A stretch of DNA of 64,000 nucleotides from Pogonophryne albipinna (GCA_028583405.1 CM053252.1:31501562-31565561), one strand, 5' to 3'. Numbered from the stretch's first letter, positions 31,205-43,128 are shown. Made by a program: numbers and translations. The notes: generated by a model from the letters alone, not told the origin.

Positions 31205-33050
31205 TGAGTATTACCTCAAGAATGTTTTAGAAGTTAGATTGAGAACTAAGTCTTAAACGACACTGAATATTACCTAAAGAACCTATAGTTAGTATTACCC
31301 AAAGTACCTTAGCAAAAGTACCTATAGTGTATATTAATGAAAAATACCTAAAGTGAGTATAACCGAAAGTACCTATAGCGAATATTACCTCAAGTGCCTA
31401 TAGCAAGTGTTACCTTAAACATCTATAGTGGGTATCACCTAAATAACTATAGTCAGTACTATCTAAAGTACCTATAGTACTGTATGTTCTACCAAAAGTA
31501 AATATTGGGAGTACAACTTAAAGTGACTATAACGTGCCTTTAGTGAGTATTATCTAAAGTACCTAGTAGTATTTATTACCTTAATTACCTAAGGTGAGTA
31601 TAAGTTACAGGTAGTTTGTATTACCAAAAGTACCTTTAAGGAGTAATACCTAAAGTGTCTCTACCAAAGGTTACTAAAGTGTGTATTATCTACAGCAGCT
31701 TTATTGAACATTACCTAAAGTACCAAAAGTGAGTATTTCCTACATTATATGAGTTATACCAAAGGTACCTAGTGAGTATTACTTTAACAACCAATAGTGC
31801 AGTGGTTCTCAACTGGTCAGGCCTCGGGACCCACTTTTTTCCTTGGTCAATAAATCGCGACCCGAAATGTTGAACCACTGAAATCTATTCAACAAAAAAT
31901 CGTGCTGTAATATGTAAACACTTTTCAGCATACTATAATTAAAGTGAAGTACAGTGCATATATCCCTTATATCCCAGAACTAAAGTATGCTTTTAAAAAA
32001 GGTTTAATGAGATGATGGTCATCAAGTTTCTAGAATCAAAGCTGAACTGTATAACATAAAAAGGCACACTTGTATTGTACTCAATAAAAAGGCAGACTTG
32101 GAGCCAATCCTGCAAATTCACCACACGTGAAAAATGTGACGGGGGTCTGGGGCGATTCTCCCCCAGGAGATTTTTAGAAATACTAACATATAACTACGCA
32201 TTCTGGTACACTCTGAGAAGAAAATATATAAACCTATTAGTACCCGACATATTAATAATATTTTATGCCATTGTTTGTTTTTCACTTAGTTCTGAAGCTG
32301 AACTTGCTGCTCCACACAGAGAGAAGAGCAAAGAGGAGATTGTGGGTAAGGGTAGATAGCCCCCATTGTTCTGTGACCTGCCAATCATCAAACCGGGGGT
32401 CATATTTCATTATGTGTTCATTTTCTTCTGAAGTTGTACTCATGGATGTATAAAGAGTAGTTCTACCACAAAGTTATTCTCCGCGGGGACTTCCGGCAAC
32501 AATCTTGATTCTGATCAAAGGCCAGAAGACTCGAAAAAACATCAGCAAAGATGTTTTATTGAGAAGATGATCACTACGTGACAGAAGTTTTCAAAACCAT
32601 TGATGGTCTCCGGTACTTCCAGTCCAACGCCTACTGCATGCACAGCGTTAGAACATCGGGACTTCAAAATAAAAAATCAATTTTCAAAAGAAAATGTCTT
32701 CACTCACACATCTGCGACCCACTCGAAACGGGTCCGCCCACCAGTTGAGAACCGCTGCGTATAGTGAGTATTACCTAAAGTACAATGAGTATTACCTAAA
32801 GTACATAATGATTATTACCTAAATTATCTACATCTAGTATTACCTAAAGTACATATACTGAGTATGACCTAAAGTGAGTATTACCTGAATTTCATATACT
32901 GAGTATAAACTAAAGTACCTAAAGTGAGAATTAACTAAATGACCTATAGTGAGTAGGCTATCACTTAAGTTCCTATACTGAGTATAACCTAAAGTACCTT
33001 TAGTGCTGATTACCTAAATCATCTTCAGCGAGTATTACCTAAAGTATAGC
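31205..33050. repeat. Degenerate TTACCTAAAGTACC tandem repeat, split by an insertion
   Basis: A unit of about 20-26 bp, close to GAGTATTACCTAAAGTACCT followed by ATAGT, recurs roughly 35-40 times with substitutions and length changes. It covers 31205-31799 and 32758-33050. The array is interrupted by a 958-bp hAT-like element. The high divergence between units indicates an old, non-homogenised minisatellite. Confidence 0.85.
31800..32757. mobile_element. hAT-like element inserted in the minisatellite
   Basis: The left end CAGTGGTTCTCAACTGG and right end CCAGTTGAGAACCGCTG form 17-bp inverted repeats with one mismatch, of the CAGNGGTTCTCAA type common in hAT (Charlie-like) elements. Just inside, TCGCGACCCGAAA and GACCCACTCGAAA are also inverted relatives. 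No transposase domain is recognisable in the interior frames. The 8-bp target duplication is not clear because the flanks are repetitive. Confidence 0.8.
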
Positions 33051-33419
33051 CTTGGGCTCTAATCCATGAAGGCTGCTGCCTTAAAGTGACGTCACTTTCC
33101 AGCCCCAAATCTAATGTCTTTGTGGTATCATTGATGGTGGTGCTGTCACAGAGGCGAACATATCACTTACAAGCTATCTAAAACGCTGATGGAGAAAAAC
33201 ACTTTAACTGGACTGGGCCCCTGATTCCTCCTACAACAAGTTCACTACTCTACACTTCTATTTCTGAGCTTTATGTATCAAATCCCTTCAGTCATCACTC
33301 TCTCTTCCTCCTTTCCTCTTTTCTTCTTCGTCGTCTCTTTTGATCACTGCTTAAACACACACGCACGCGCACACACACACACACACGTCTCTGTTATCTG
33401 GGATTTTGGTGCTGCCAGT

Positions 33420-33662
33420 CAGGAATGTAGGTCTTAGTTTAGTGGAGCAAGCAGCAACAGGTCCTCCTCCTGACTGGTAGCTTATGGAGGATACTGCACC
33501 GGTTGCTTATAGACAAAGAGCTGAGATCAAGACAAAGAGACAATCTGTGTTTCATGGCAAGAAGAAGCAGCATTGAAGAAATTGTCATTCAGTCTTAGGT
33601 GTCCCGGTTAATCGAGTCCACACTGATAGGAGTGAGTCAGTAGCCAGGAGCAGCTCTTTGCA
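33420..33662 (+). other. phldb1: Probable phldb1 5' UTR portion
   Basis: Unique sequence lies directly upstream of the first ATG and contains an in-frame TGA at 33633-33635. It may be the end of a spliced leader exon or the start of transcription. AG dinucleotides after pyrimidine-rich DNA offer several possible acceptors (for example near 33410 and 33597). The start of this exon cannot be fixed from sequence alone. Confidence 0.4.
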
Positions 33663-33692
33663 ATGGAGGCTCTGCTGGACAACTGGAGACAG
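33663..33692 (+). CDS. phldb1: phldb1 exon, first candidate coding exon (MEALLDNWRQ)
   Basis: The ATG in GCAATGG context has purine-poor -3 support (G at -3) and G at +4. It is followed by nine codons and a donor, GACAG|GTAATT, at 33693. It joins in phase 0 to the exon at 34615. The in-frame TGA at 33633 means no longer N-terminal extension in this exon. The mammalian PHLDB1 N-terminus as I recall it begins at a later Met, aligned with the one at 34657. This exon may therefore give a fish-specific or isoform-specific extension, or the ATG may be an untranslated upstream start. Confidence 0.65.
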
Positions 33693-34614
33693 GTAATTAT
33701 TATATTAAGATGCAGCAAAAGACAGGTTAACACAAGACATTTGGTTGAAATATTGCTTTAAACATGAGCTGGGAAGCATTTTTGCGTTAGTTCCCTCTGG
33801 CTCAGAAAATAGTTTTGCACAAAAGTGTTTCCAGATAGACATTTTCCCAACATTTGTTTTTATTTCTTGTGATTAACTGCTTCCTGAGGCTGACTCCGTT
33901 GCTGATTATCCTTCCATGGGAATGTCAGAAGAGCAAACAAGATGATCTTGCAGCAGTGTATTGTTATCCTGAGGGCAGAGCACATCAGAAACATATTTTC
34001 CATCCTGGCTGCAAAACATTTTAAGGATGCAAATGACTCGGGTGTACTCTCTGATACACTGTGAATAGGCGCATTCACACCGCAGTACTTTTCCCACAAA
34101 GGTTCATGAGAACTTAGTTCATGATAACTCTAATGTGTTTTCTAACCTCTCCATGTGTTTATCTGTGCTTCTCATACCGAATCTGGCCACTTAACACGTG
34201 TACGGACATGGAATATATTTATAGCTGTTTGCTCTGTGCTGACTTGATGGAAATGGCCCAAAACTACTGAGTAAGAAGGGAGGAATTTAGGCACAGTGTG
34301 TTTTTCATAGTGACTGAGAGACAAGAGAACAGCCAAGGTGGCTGATTTCCAGCAAATGTGTCAACTGCCAAGAGATTAAAATGTTACTTCCTCTGAGCGC
34401 GTCGCTAAATGCTGTCTACCATCTGTTGTGTGCGTGAGTGCGCTGACAGCATGAATCACACCTTGACACATTAAGGCAGAGTGGGGAGGGGGAATCCCAT
34501 TAAGCAGGATTTTTATAGTTACTAACCGTTGTTGTCCTGCAGAGATGAAGTCACCCGTGGACACTTTTGGTTACTCATAGTGTGTCTGATGAATGTTCTC
34601 ATTTCCTCCCTCAG
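33693..34614. other. phldb1: phldb1 intron with one repeat fragment
   Basis: This is the intron between the first two candidate coding exons. At about 34066-34130 it holds a piece related to 16324-16405 (TAGGCGCATTCACACCGCAG). Nothing else is recognised. Confidence 0.55.
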
Positions 34615-34716
34615 GACATGCATGTGTTGCCGGGAGCCGGGAACAGCTCAGTGGACATGGACCGGCTGAACAGCAACATGCCCGAGTTTGGAAGGAAAAC
34701 ACACCAGGTGCTAAAG
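34615..34716 (+). CDS. phldb1: phldb1 exon 2 of the visible coding set (N-terminus)
   Basis: The exon has 102 bases, 34 codons, with acceptor CTCCCTCAG|GACATG and donor CTAAAG|GTGAGT. It includes a second Met codon at 34657 starting MDRLNSNMPEFGRKTHQVLK. That has the M-D-x-L-N pattern of the conserved PHLDB1 start and leads straight into the FHA-containing exon. Phase is 0 at both ends. The segment has no known domain and is likely disordered. Confidence 0.8.
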
Positions 34717-35049
34717 GTGAGTGTGTTTTGGGGATAAGGGTGATGGGAGAGCACATGACAGGAAAGAGTGGGAGTCATATGTTATCTGTCATGGTGGAGT
34801 ATTTCTGTTGTGTGATAGTTCAAACTTCAGCTTCCACTGTGCAATATACACTTACTGTATGTGCATTTACGCTTTATTTTCATTGGTTTACTGCTACTTT
34901 TTACCATTCTTTACCACAATTAAAAAAATAGAAAATAAATTATTTTACAGTTTTAAATCTGGATTCAAAACTATTCATTTAGAATAGCTCCAGCTTCAGC
35001 AGATAACACAGTAACATGCTGCTCTTACATTGATGATTGAGTATGAATT

Positions 35050-35195
35050 ATCATTATATCAATCAAACCAGTACTTTTACTCTAATACTTTAACTACAGA
35101 GTTGTTAATGCAGGGTACTTACTTGTTTTGGAGTATTTTTACATTGCAGAATTTGTACTTTTACTCAAGTAAAGGTTCTGCATACTTCCACCACT
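35050..35195. repeat. Dispersed fish repeat rich in GTACTTTTACT words
   Basis: CAGTACTTTTACTCTAATAC and TTTGTACTTTTACTCAAGTA, ending at CTTCCACCACTGG, match the style of a very common teleost non-autonomous repeat. Other diverged copies are at about 13290-13390, 59450-59600 and 61820-62200. Confidence 0.55.
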
Positions 35196-35376
35196 GGTTT
35201 TCAGTGTCAGTTTTGTTCCATGTTCCGAAAGTGGGCCATTAACACACAGTTAGCACTCTCTTCTACTCACAACAGCATCCATTGATTTTAATTAATGTCA
35301 CCACAGCGCCTGCCCTGACAGATGTTTGCTTCTCAAACTCTCCATTGGTGATGGATACAGAGTTGCAGGCACAACT

Positions 35377-35397
35377 GGGGGGGGGGGGGGGGGGGGG
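35377..35397. repeat. Poly-G run of 21
   Basis: Twenty-one consecutive G in the phldb1 intron. It could form a G-quadruplex on the + strand and is a likely sequencing-length ambiguity. Confidence 0.95.
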
Positions 35398-35568
35398 TGT
35401 ACAGCAGGTCAGGTCAGGTGGTACAGCTTGGTGGGACGCGTCCTGACAGCATATGTCAGGATGTGTAAAGCAGGAATCTTCAGGCAGAGTCAGTAATTAG
35501 ACAGAACCGGAGATTGGATGTCTGTGTTTCCCACCTGCTGGGTCAATCACATTAGGTGTTAAGGGGAG

Positions 35569-35742
<174 letters not shown>

Positions 35743-35837
35743 TTAATAAAGCTACAATTGGGGACAAAAGTCTGAACATTTTGGAATAAACACATTTCTG
35801 TCTAATTTTGGGCTAGGGTAATTTTCAACAAAATGAT

Positions 35838-35910
35838 AATAATAATAATACATTGGATTTTTATACCGCTTTTCCTAATGCTCAAATACGCTTTACATCA
35901 AATCAGAAAA
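35838..35910 (-). mobile_element. Retroposon 3' tail, reverse orientation
   Basis: (AAT)n followed by GGATTTTTATACCGCTTTTC and GCTCAAATACGCTTTACAT is the reverse complement of a common fish LINE-type 3' terminus. Only the tail is recognisable. Confidence 0.5.
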
Positions 35911-36286
35911 GAAACAGTACAAAGACAAAATGATGTGGTATCTGTGTGTGAGTGTGTGTATGTTCAGTAACTACTTCTATATGTATCGTAGTTATAAGGA
36001 ATACAAAATGGAAGATAAAACCCTATTAAATGTTATGTTTTCTCTAAAGAAACTGTGAGAATCTGGAATTGTTTTCGTGTCTAAAATCGTATTAAGGCAC
36101 TATAGAATGATGCAGTGATTTCGGTATACAGCCAAAAGTCAACTCTGTGGCAAACCCACATCATGATACTTATAATTTTTTGTTCAGCAGGATAATCTCC
36201 ACATATTAACAACACGTTGTAAGAATGTTCCGATCGGATGCAATTGGTATATGTAAAAAGCTATCGTTAGGCTATAAACAAACTTT

Positions 36287-36987
36287 GGCCCAATCCCAAA
36301 CCACGCCCTACACCCTACCCCTACACACTCCCCCTCCGTGACGGAGTGAACTCCGTGGGGTGACACATGAGGCTCCCTCCTGTCAGATGGAGGGAGTAAA
36401 TACAGCAGCAAGCTTTGGGACGGCCTCCCCTCTCTCCGGCAGAAACAGGAAATGCCGTAACTGTATGTAACAACGGTTTCAAATCAGCTTCTCTTTGACA
36501 AAAAATGTAAATGAATAACTCAAATAAAACTCCAAACATCTTTCATTGTGTTACTTTTTTGTAAAGCTCTTTTAGTTTTAAACCTGATGTTTATAAGCTT
36601 CTTAGTTTTTGCAACGGTCTGTAAATATACACAACTTTATAATAAAATGCACACATTTACCTTTTTCTAGACTAAACACAGGTTTGATCCTAAGTTAAAA
36701 CATATGAGGTTATCATGAGGTTGTTAACATCGCAGTTTATCAGTGGATGTTGGAACTGCTTGTTAACAGCTTGTTTCCTGACGGACACACACAGCGTGAC
36801 TCCGGTCAGGTAGAGACCGGTCTCCAGTCAGCACCGCTGCAGACTCGCTGTTTGAGGGCTTGATAGCCCACTCCCCCTCCACACCGCTCCACACTCGTTG
36901 CTTTGGAACAGCACTTAATGTGGCGGACTCTCCGCATGAACGCGCAAACGGAGGAGTAGTGTGTAGGGGGCGGTTTGGGATTGGGCC
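36287..36987. mobile_element. DNA-transposon MITE with GGCCCAATCCC ends
   Basis: The left end GGCCCAATCCCAAACC is mirrored exactly at the right end (GGTTTGGGATTGGGCC). Similarity extends inward through CCCTACAC. The 700-bp interior has no transposase frame. The superfamily cannot be assigned because no clear target duplication is visible. Confidence 0.8.
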
Positions 36988-37271
36988 TTTAAATCACAGT
37001 CTCATGGCTGCGCATCACCAATGCTAAGCTAAAGGCAGAGTTTTGTATGTGTGATGACATTTAGTAGTTTATTTAGTCACTCTCGTAAGCTTGTGTTAAC
37101 CACAAACCTTATTTCATGGATTAAATCAGACATTCAAAAAGATTTGACTTTTACACTAGGGAATTGGAAGTGGTGATGTACTAAGTCTTTTACGGGTTTA
37201 ACGACTCCTTTCTGCACCACTCCAAAAGTGCCATTTCCTTAAAAAAAATCAAATAATACATATATATACAT

Positions 37272-37690
37272 ACACTCACCGGCCATATCATTATGTACAC
37301 CTGTTCAACTGCTCGTGAAAAAAATGGGAAAATATCCAGTCGGTGGCAGTCCTCTGGGCCAAAATGCCTTGTTGTGGCCAGAGGTCGGAGGAGAATGGCC
37401 AGGCTGGTTCAAGATGATAGAAAGGCAATGATATCAAATCATCTCCAACTGGTTTCTTGAACATGACAATGACTTCACTGTACTCGGCCTCCACAGTCAC
37501 CAGATATAAATCCAATAGAGCACCTTTGGGATGTGGTGGAACCAGAGATTGACTTGCAGCCGACAAATCTGCAGCAACTGCGTGACGCTATCGTGTCAAT
37601 ATGGACCAAAGTCTCTGAGGAATGTTTCCAGCACCTTGTTGAGTCTATGCCACGAAGAATTGAGGCAGTTCTGACGGCAGGGGTCTGACA
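37272..37690 (+). mobile_element. Tc1/mariner-type transposon, internally deleted
   Basis: The start CACTCACCGGCC with GTACACCTGTTCAACTGCTC is a well-known fish DNA-transposon terminus, preceded by a TA-rich target. The right third keeps transposase coding sequence. The canonical right terminus (reverse complement of CACTCACCGGCC) is missing, so the copy is truncated and not mobile on its own. Confidence 0.75.
37491..37688 (+). pseudogene. Tc1/mariner-like transposase C-terminal fragment
   Basis: The frame reads PPQSPDINPIEHLWDVVEPE and continues through QLRDAIVSIWTKVSEECFQH to VESMPRRIEAVL before a TGA. SPDxNPIEHLW holds the last acidic residue of the DDE catalytic triad. Just upstream the frame shifts (the HDNDFTVL stretch is in another frame), consistent with a 4-base deletion. 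Everything N-terminal is deleted. Confidence 0.8.
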
Positions 37691-38899
37691 AAGGTATTAT
37701 TTGTCCTGTCTTTAACACTTAGGACTTTAGCGACTAGAGACGAGTCTTGTTGCCAAGGACTATGTTTGTTCCAATTTGTATTGAAAATGCTCAAACCAGA
37801 CAGATTCCAGATCCAATAACTTTATTATTAATATACATGCATGAACAGTGCTATACAAATAAAGTTATTATTATTATTATTTAGTTCATTTATTTGTATA
37901 TTAGCTGTTTCAGACTCAAATATATTGTTTTTTAAACTTTACGCATACTTAAAGAATTTACACTTTAAGAATAAATAAGGCATGACAACATAAGTGATGC
38001 AAAATAAGTTATAATAGATAAAGTAACAAAAACACAGATACAATCAGTCTAGTGAAGGTGCATGGAATTGACTTGTAAGTTAATGTTAGAAAATGTAAAA
38101 TAAAGTAAAAACTGACAATAACACAGATTATGTTACCGAGTGGGAAAAAAGTGTTGATGATAAACACTTAATCAAATATGATCTAAGAAGAATTGACGTT
38201 GCATGCACTCATTACACTATGATGCTCTGCATGTATCAGGTTGTTGCAGTGTGCTCCACATGGGAGCAGCAGCACACAGAGAATGAGGTTGAAGGAGTCC
38301 TGCAGTGTTGGCTATCTGGCCCCCGCCCCCCTGCTGCCATCACTACCAGTAAAGCCCCCCCACTTCACAGACGGCAACAGCACAATCACATAATCCTATT
38401 AGCCCACACAGCTAGCTAGCCAGCCGAGAGCCGAGTCAATGATCGCGTACAGGTTGTAAATAAGAAATGTGAAAGGGCTCCAAAGTGGGACAAAAAAACG
38501 CTGACGCAGCAGGTTTTAAAATGTAAATCCACGGCGCCCATCAGAGTTCATTTAACACTTCACCTGGCACAGAGCTGACCTTAGCCGTGAATGCTAAATG
38601 ATCAGCAGTCACTGTTTCACACAGCATGTACAATTCTAGTCATGCTGAATTATAAAGGATGCTAAATCATCTGTTAAATTGTGAAGCAAAATGTGTCCAC
38701 CTTGGGGGTTCCTGTGAGTCGGATGCTTCTACATTTTGATGTACAGTATTTTTATTGAAATATACTGTTATTTCGATATGATTTGGATAAACACTACATA
38801 AAGCAATACTTAAGTAACACAACAAATCATTATGTCCAATGTGTGATCTTAAAACACATGTGTGACGGATTGGTTTAAGAGTTAGAGGGTTTAATTTGA
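37691..38899. other. phldb1 intron stretch with a LINE tail
   Basis: AGTGCTATACAAATAAAGTT followed by (ATT)n at about 37850-37882 is a retroposon 3' tail. The rest is AT-rich and unremarkable. Confidence 0.5.
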
Positions 38900-39310
38900 A
38901 GAAAGAAGGAATATAGCTAATAGATCCAAGTATTAACGAGGCCCTTTTCCGCCTTTTTTGGGTGACCCTTTCCTGTATTGGACCACACAATCCCCCCCGC
39001 TGCCTGAAACGCCTCCATTGGACTCCTTTGTTTACTTTAGTAACATAGTGCCATCACTATGTAACACACCCACTTCTATTGGCTAATACTCCAACACATT
39101 TTACGAGATTAGGGGCGGGACATCTCTTAGCTGTCAAAATAGAGCCAGCCAGCTAACCAATCAGAGCAGACTGGGCTCAGGTTTCAGACAGAGGGTGAAA
39201 AGAGGTGCTGCAGCGTGAGAAAAATAAAGAGCTTTTTGAACATTAAAGCATGGAGACATGGAGTAGAGGCACAAAAGACAAATATGAGCCTGTGGGAATC
39301 TGGACACCTT
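38900..39310. mobile_element. Fragment of the AAAGGGGACCTATT-type MITE family
   Basis: CCATTGGACTCCTTTGTTTA, CCCACTTCTATTGGCTAATA, GGGGCGGGACATC and GACAGAGGGTGAAAAGAGGT are recognisable interior words of a widespread fish non-autonomous element. It is probably the same group as 6521-7009. Neither terminus is present. Family membership rests on memory. Confidence 0.5.
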
Positions 39311-40469
39311 TGATATATCCTAAGAAATGCAAGAAATAGAGATTCCATAACATAGGGAATTGTTTAGTAGAGTTTTTAATCGTGTACCTTCTGTGACCTT
39401 TTCATTGTACTTATAAGGTAAAGCTAATAAACTAAAATAAATCACTCAATTAAAAAAAAAATTGACAAGCGCTAAAGGAATAATCATTCCAAAGGAAGTC
39501 CTGGTGTATATTTCATTCTTTCTCACCATGTTCTATCTTTGGAATAATTGATGTTACACAACAGGAGATGTAATGTATTATTTGAAACCCTGGGAGGCAA
39601 AGAGAAAGAGTCATTTAACACTAAGCAGATGTCTAAAAAGCAGAATAGTCTGTATGTCGTGGCGTCGCTGCGGTGAAAACTGCTCTTCACAAGTTTATCT
39701 CGTCGAGCGCCCTCCAGGAGCTCCATGTTTCTTAATTGCAGACTGCTGTTGCTATGGCGACGTCCCTTCCCCCTTGCTGTGCCGAGAGCACGCAGCGGCG
39801 CTTTAGGCTTTAAGGGGTAGACGACACACACATACACACACTTCCTCTCAGTGTGTAGTAAGATATGTTAACGGTCTAGGACCTCCTATATATCAGTGGT
39901 ATCTCCTCAGTGCCACATATTCACTACGTTTGTGTCATGCACAACTCATTAATTCAGCTAACGGAGAGGAAACACTACTGGTCAGGTCCATGGTGTTCAG
40001 TTGTGGGGAAATAGAGAAAAGAAAGTGACCTCTTTACTTTCGAGGTGTAGATTACATGCAGTATGTCGTAATGTCCAGTTTTGGATAACAACGTATTAAA
40101 TGTCATCAGGATTACGTTGCGTATCATATCACAAAGACGTTTTTTAATCAGTACAGATTGCATTGGAAAAAGTGCAAATAAAGTCACATTTCCAAAGATA
40201 ACTTTTTTAATTACAGTATGGCCTTTATTTAAGACACATAAATGAAATGAAAATAATGTAATATTATAACGACCCTCTTTAAGAACCCCCAAAATCACAC
40301 CGTTTTGTACAGGTATATTGCTTATCTCATTTTTTTATCATGGCAAAAGAAATTGAATGGATGAAAGATGGATAGCTGAGGTCTATGGGGTTGTTTGTTT
40401 GTTTGTTTTACTTTCGTCTTTTTATTCTCACTTTTGAGTATGTTTGCGTTATATCTTGTTGCATGTATC

Positions 40470-40510
40470 GTATTTCCCCTAATAATAAAGGTATTCTGAT
40501 TCTGATGTAT
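40470..40510 (+). mobile_element. Retroposon 3' tail
   Basis: AATAATAAAGGTATTCTGAT followed by TCTGAT is a typical fish LINE 3' end with an (ATTCTG)n tail. Only the tail is visible. Confidence 0.5.
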
Positions 40511-40776
40511 GCACGGTTTATGTACAGTAAGTGCATAGCTGCATTTGTAAAATGTTATGAGGAAACAAGATGAACAATCATGTATATAGATTATACTATA
40601 TCTATTTTCTAATATCAATGTAAAATCTGCTTCTGTTCTGTTGTTTATTGTGAGCTCAACTCAACAAAGGAAAGAAGCGTCCAATGATCATGCTGAACGG
40701 GACATTAAAACCAAGAACCCAAAATAAAGGCAATAATAATTGACACTGTATTTGTGACCTTTGTTCTCCTCTCCAG

Positions 40777-40900
40777 AGCACTCCTCTGGATTTCCTTGAG
40801 ACGGGGAAGGGTCTGAAGTTCCAGGCAGAGCGCCCCCACCTGGTGAGCCTGGGCAGCGGACGTCTGAGCACTGCCATCACCCTGCTGCCCCTGCCCGAGG
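40777..40900 (+). CDS. phldb1: phldb1 exon encoding the start of the FHA domain
   Basis: Acceptor CTCCTCTCCAG|AGCACT and donor CCCGAGG|GTGAGA. It encodes 41 codons plus one base. The peptide contains PLDFLETGKGLKFQ, PHLVSLGSGRLSTAITLLPL and PEG, almost identical in pattern to the start of the PHLDB1 FHA domain. FHA domains bind phosphothreonine. PHLDB1 (LL5-alpha) is a cortical PH-domain protein linked to microtubule capture and insulin/Akt signalling. The intron before it is about 6 kb. Confidence 0.95.
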
Positions 40901-41208
40901 GTGAGACCCCGCTGTGACACCCACACTTAGCTTAGCTTCACAGAATCACACAGATGCTACTGACGTCTTTGTCACGATATATCACGATATATCAGGATGC
41001 ACAATTACATTGACTTCATTCATAATATTACATACAAACTCAAGTTTCTCAGAAAGTGTATTGCAATATGTTTTGAGGTAATATCAATTCAAGATCGCAA
41101 TTTAGTTTTTGTGAGATGACCTATATCAGGGTGAAAGATGCCTATCGCCCAGGGCTAAGTCATAACACTGCAGTATAACATTGATTTGAACAATGGTCCA
41201 CAAAGACG

Positions 41209-41233
41209 CACACGCACGCACGCCATACGCACA

Positions 41234-41327
<94 letters not shown>
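41209..41327. repeat. (CA)n microsatellite with CACG variants
   Basis: A CACGCACG-rich lead-in (41209-41240) is followed by a pure CA tract in the intron between the two FHA exons. Confidence 0.95.
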
Positions 41328-41328
<1 letters not shown>

Positions 41329-42006
41329 CTATCTCTGGTGACCTGACCCTGTTATCACCTCTCTATCTCTCTCTCGTCCTAGTCGGCCTCTTTGTGTTTC
41401 TGTCTGCTGACCTCTTAGCTCTTTCTTTGATGCGCTGTCTGTCTGTCAAACCGTCTAGGACATTAGGAGAGCACTCCTGATACCACAATATAGACTGAGA
41501 GATATGCCTGGCTTAAGCAACATTTTGTGGACATTCAAGCAAGGGCTTCAATATAAAGGATTTTCATTTATATTTCAAAGTCCAGTACGCCAGCTTTTGT
41601 TATATAAAACGAACTGTTGCAAACTGTATTTTATTGCACTCTCAGGTGGAACCTTTAGGCAATTGTTCAGGTGTCATTAATCTTTTAATTTGTGGGTCTA
41701 TAAACATCTATTTCTGTCCGTCTGTTGGCTTTCCTGCCTGCCTGTGCCTCTGCAGGCTGGTATGCAGGGAGATTCCACAGATTATGTCCAGGCAAGGATA
41801 GTGTGTGTGAGTCAGTGTGTGTGTCTGTGTCTGTGCAAAGGTGTATTGCCTTTGACATTCTATTAGCTTCTGGAGGGCGTTAGCGAAACTATTGTTTCTA
41901 GGTAGGGGGGGCTGTCCCTCTTTCTTTTATGAACTCTCTGATTGTTGTCCAGCCACAAAGATACACATCTTGATAACTCTTGTGAGTCAGTTACTACTTT
42001 AGCCTC

Positions 42007-42390
42007 TTAAAGGTGGGGTATGTAATTCAATTCAGAAACACTTTTTGTTATATTCCATGGAATGCTCTTAACATTCCAATAGCAATGAATAAATGAAATG
42101 CTTTGACAATAAATATATACAAATATTTCATCTGTGGAAGCCGTAGTACTGTAAAAAGCACGACCAATTATCTGCCTCGGCCCGCAGCAGATAGTTGGAT
42201 GGCCTACCTGCCTGCCAGCCTTCCATCCCGTGCACAAACCTATCTCGTGCCCTCATTGGTCATGTGCACGTTCGTGTGTGTTGGAGGAGGAGCTCTGTAA
42301 GGAAGTCTGAAGGAAGGGGCAGATTTTTTTCGGTTGTGTACTTTCAAATTCTAGCGCACTCGAGCTGGTTTCTCCATTCTTACCAACAAG
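42007..42390. mobile_element. Degraded second copy of the 13386-13793 MITE, opposite orientation
   Basis: It begins TTAAAGGTGGGGTATGTAAT. It shares TATTCCATGGAATGCTCTTA, CAATAGCAATGAATA and CTTCCTTC-type words with the reverse complement of 13386-13793. The right end (CACTCGAGCTGGTTTCTC) has lost the terminal block. It lies in the phldb1 intron, within 500 bp of the FHA core exon. Confidence 0.8.
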
Positions 42391-42875
42391 GCAGTGAGAG
42401 AAATTCAGCCTTATTATGCCCTGGGTTTCGACTCTTAGGTTACAGACAAGCAGACCTTAGTTGTTGGTTGTTGAATTCAGCCAGAATAAGTACCTGCCTA
42501 AATGTAATCAGTTAAAGCTAAATTCCATATAATTACTGGTTATAGTGGTCATCATTTGATCTCAAAATATGGATTTGGATTATGAACACTTTGGCCTGTC
42601 ATATCAAATATCTATTTAAATAATATTTATTTATTTCCAAGTTAGAATTTTGTATTGTAATTATTATTATAATTTTCATTTTATGATGTAAGTAGGTGCA
42701 TGTGTAGGGAGGAAGGATAAAGGTTTGGATATGCTCCGGTTTGTTTAATATTTTGTATGGTACTCAATGTTTAAAGACTGAGAAAATCAATGAAAAGACT
42801 TTAAAAAAATCCTTTGATATATACATATATCTTAACAGGTAATATTGGTTTATCAATATCCTCTTTCTTCCCCAG

Positions 42876-43046
42876 GCCGGACCACAATGGGTCATGGTCC
42901 CATGGACATCAACCTGCAGGGCCCCGGAGTGGCTGCCCAGCACTGCTACATCGAGAACAGATCGGGGGTCATCACGCTGCACCCCTGTGGGAACCTCTGT
43001 GCCATCGACGGGCCCCAGGTCACTCAGCCCGTCCGCCTGTCGCAAG
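42876..43046 (+). CDS. phldb1: phldb1 exon encoding the core of the FHA domain
   Basis: Acceptor TTCTTCCCCAG|GCCGG and donor TCGCAAG|GTAGGA. It is 171 bases, phase 1 at both ends, and completes the split glycine from the previous exon. The peptide reads GRTTMGHGPMDINLQGPGVA, then AQHCYIENRSGVITLHPCGN, LCAIDGPQVTQPVRLSQ. In FHA terms, GRT is the conserved strand start, the residue before CYIE is in the conserved H-rich loop, and N-x-x-x-IDG is the later core. The next exon, expected to start with the rest of FHA, was not found in this window. Confidence 0.95.
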
Positions 43047-43128
43047 GTAGGAATCAGCCCAAACATCCGTATTATATAACTCAGTGTGCTGGAGGCTTCC
43101 TGTTGCTGCATTCAGAGAGCACTGTGAG

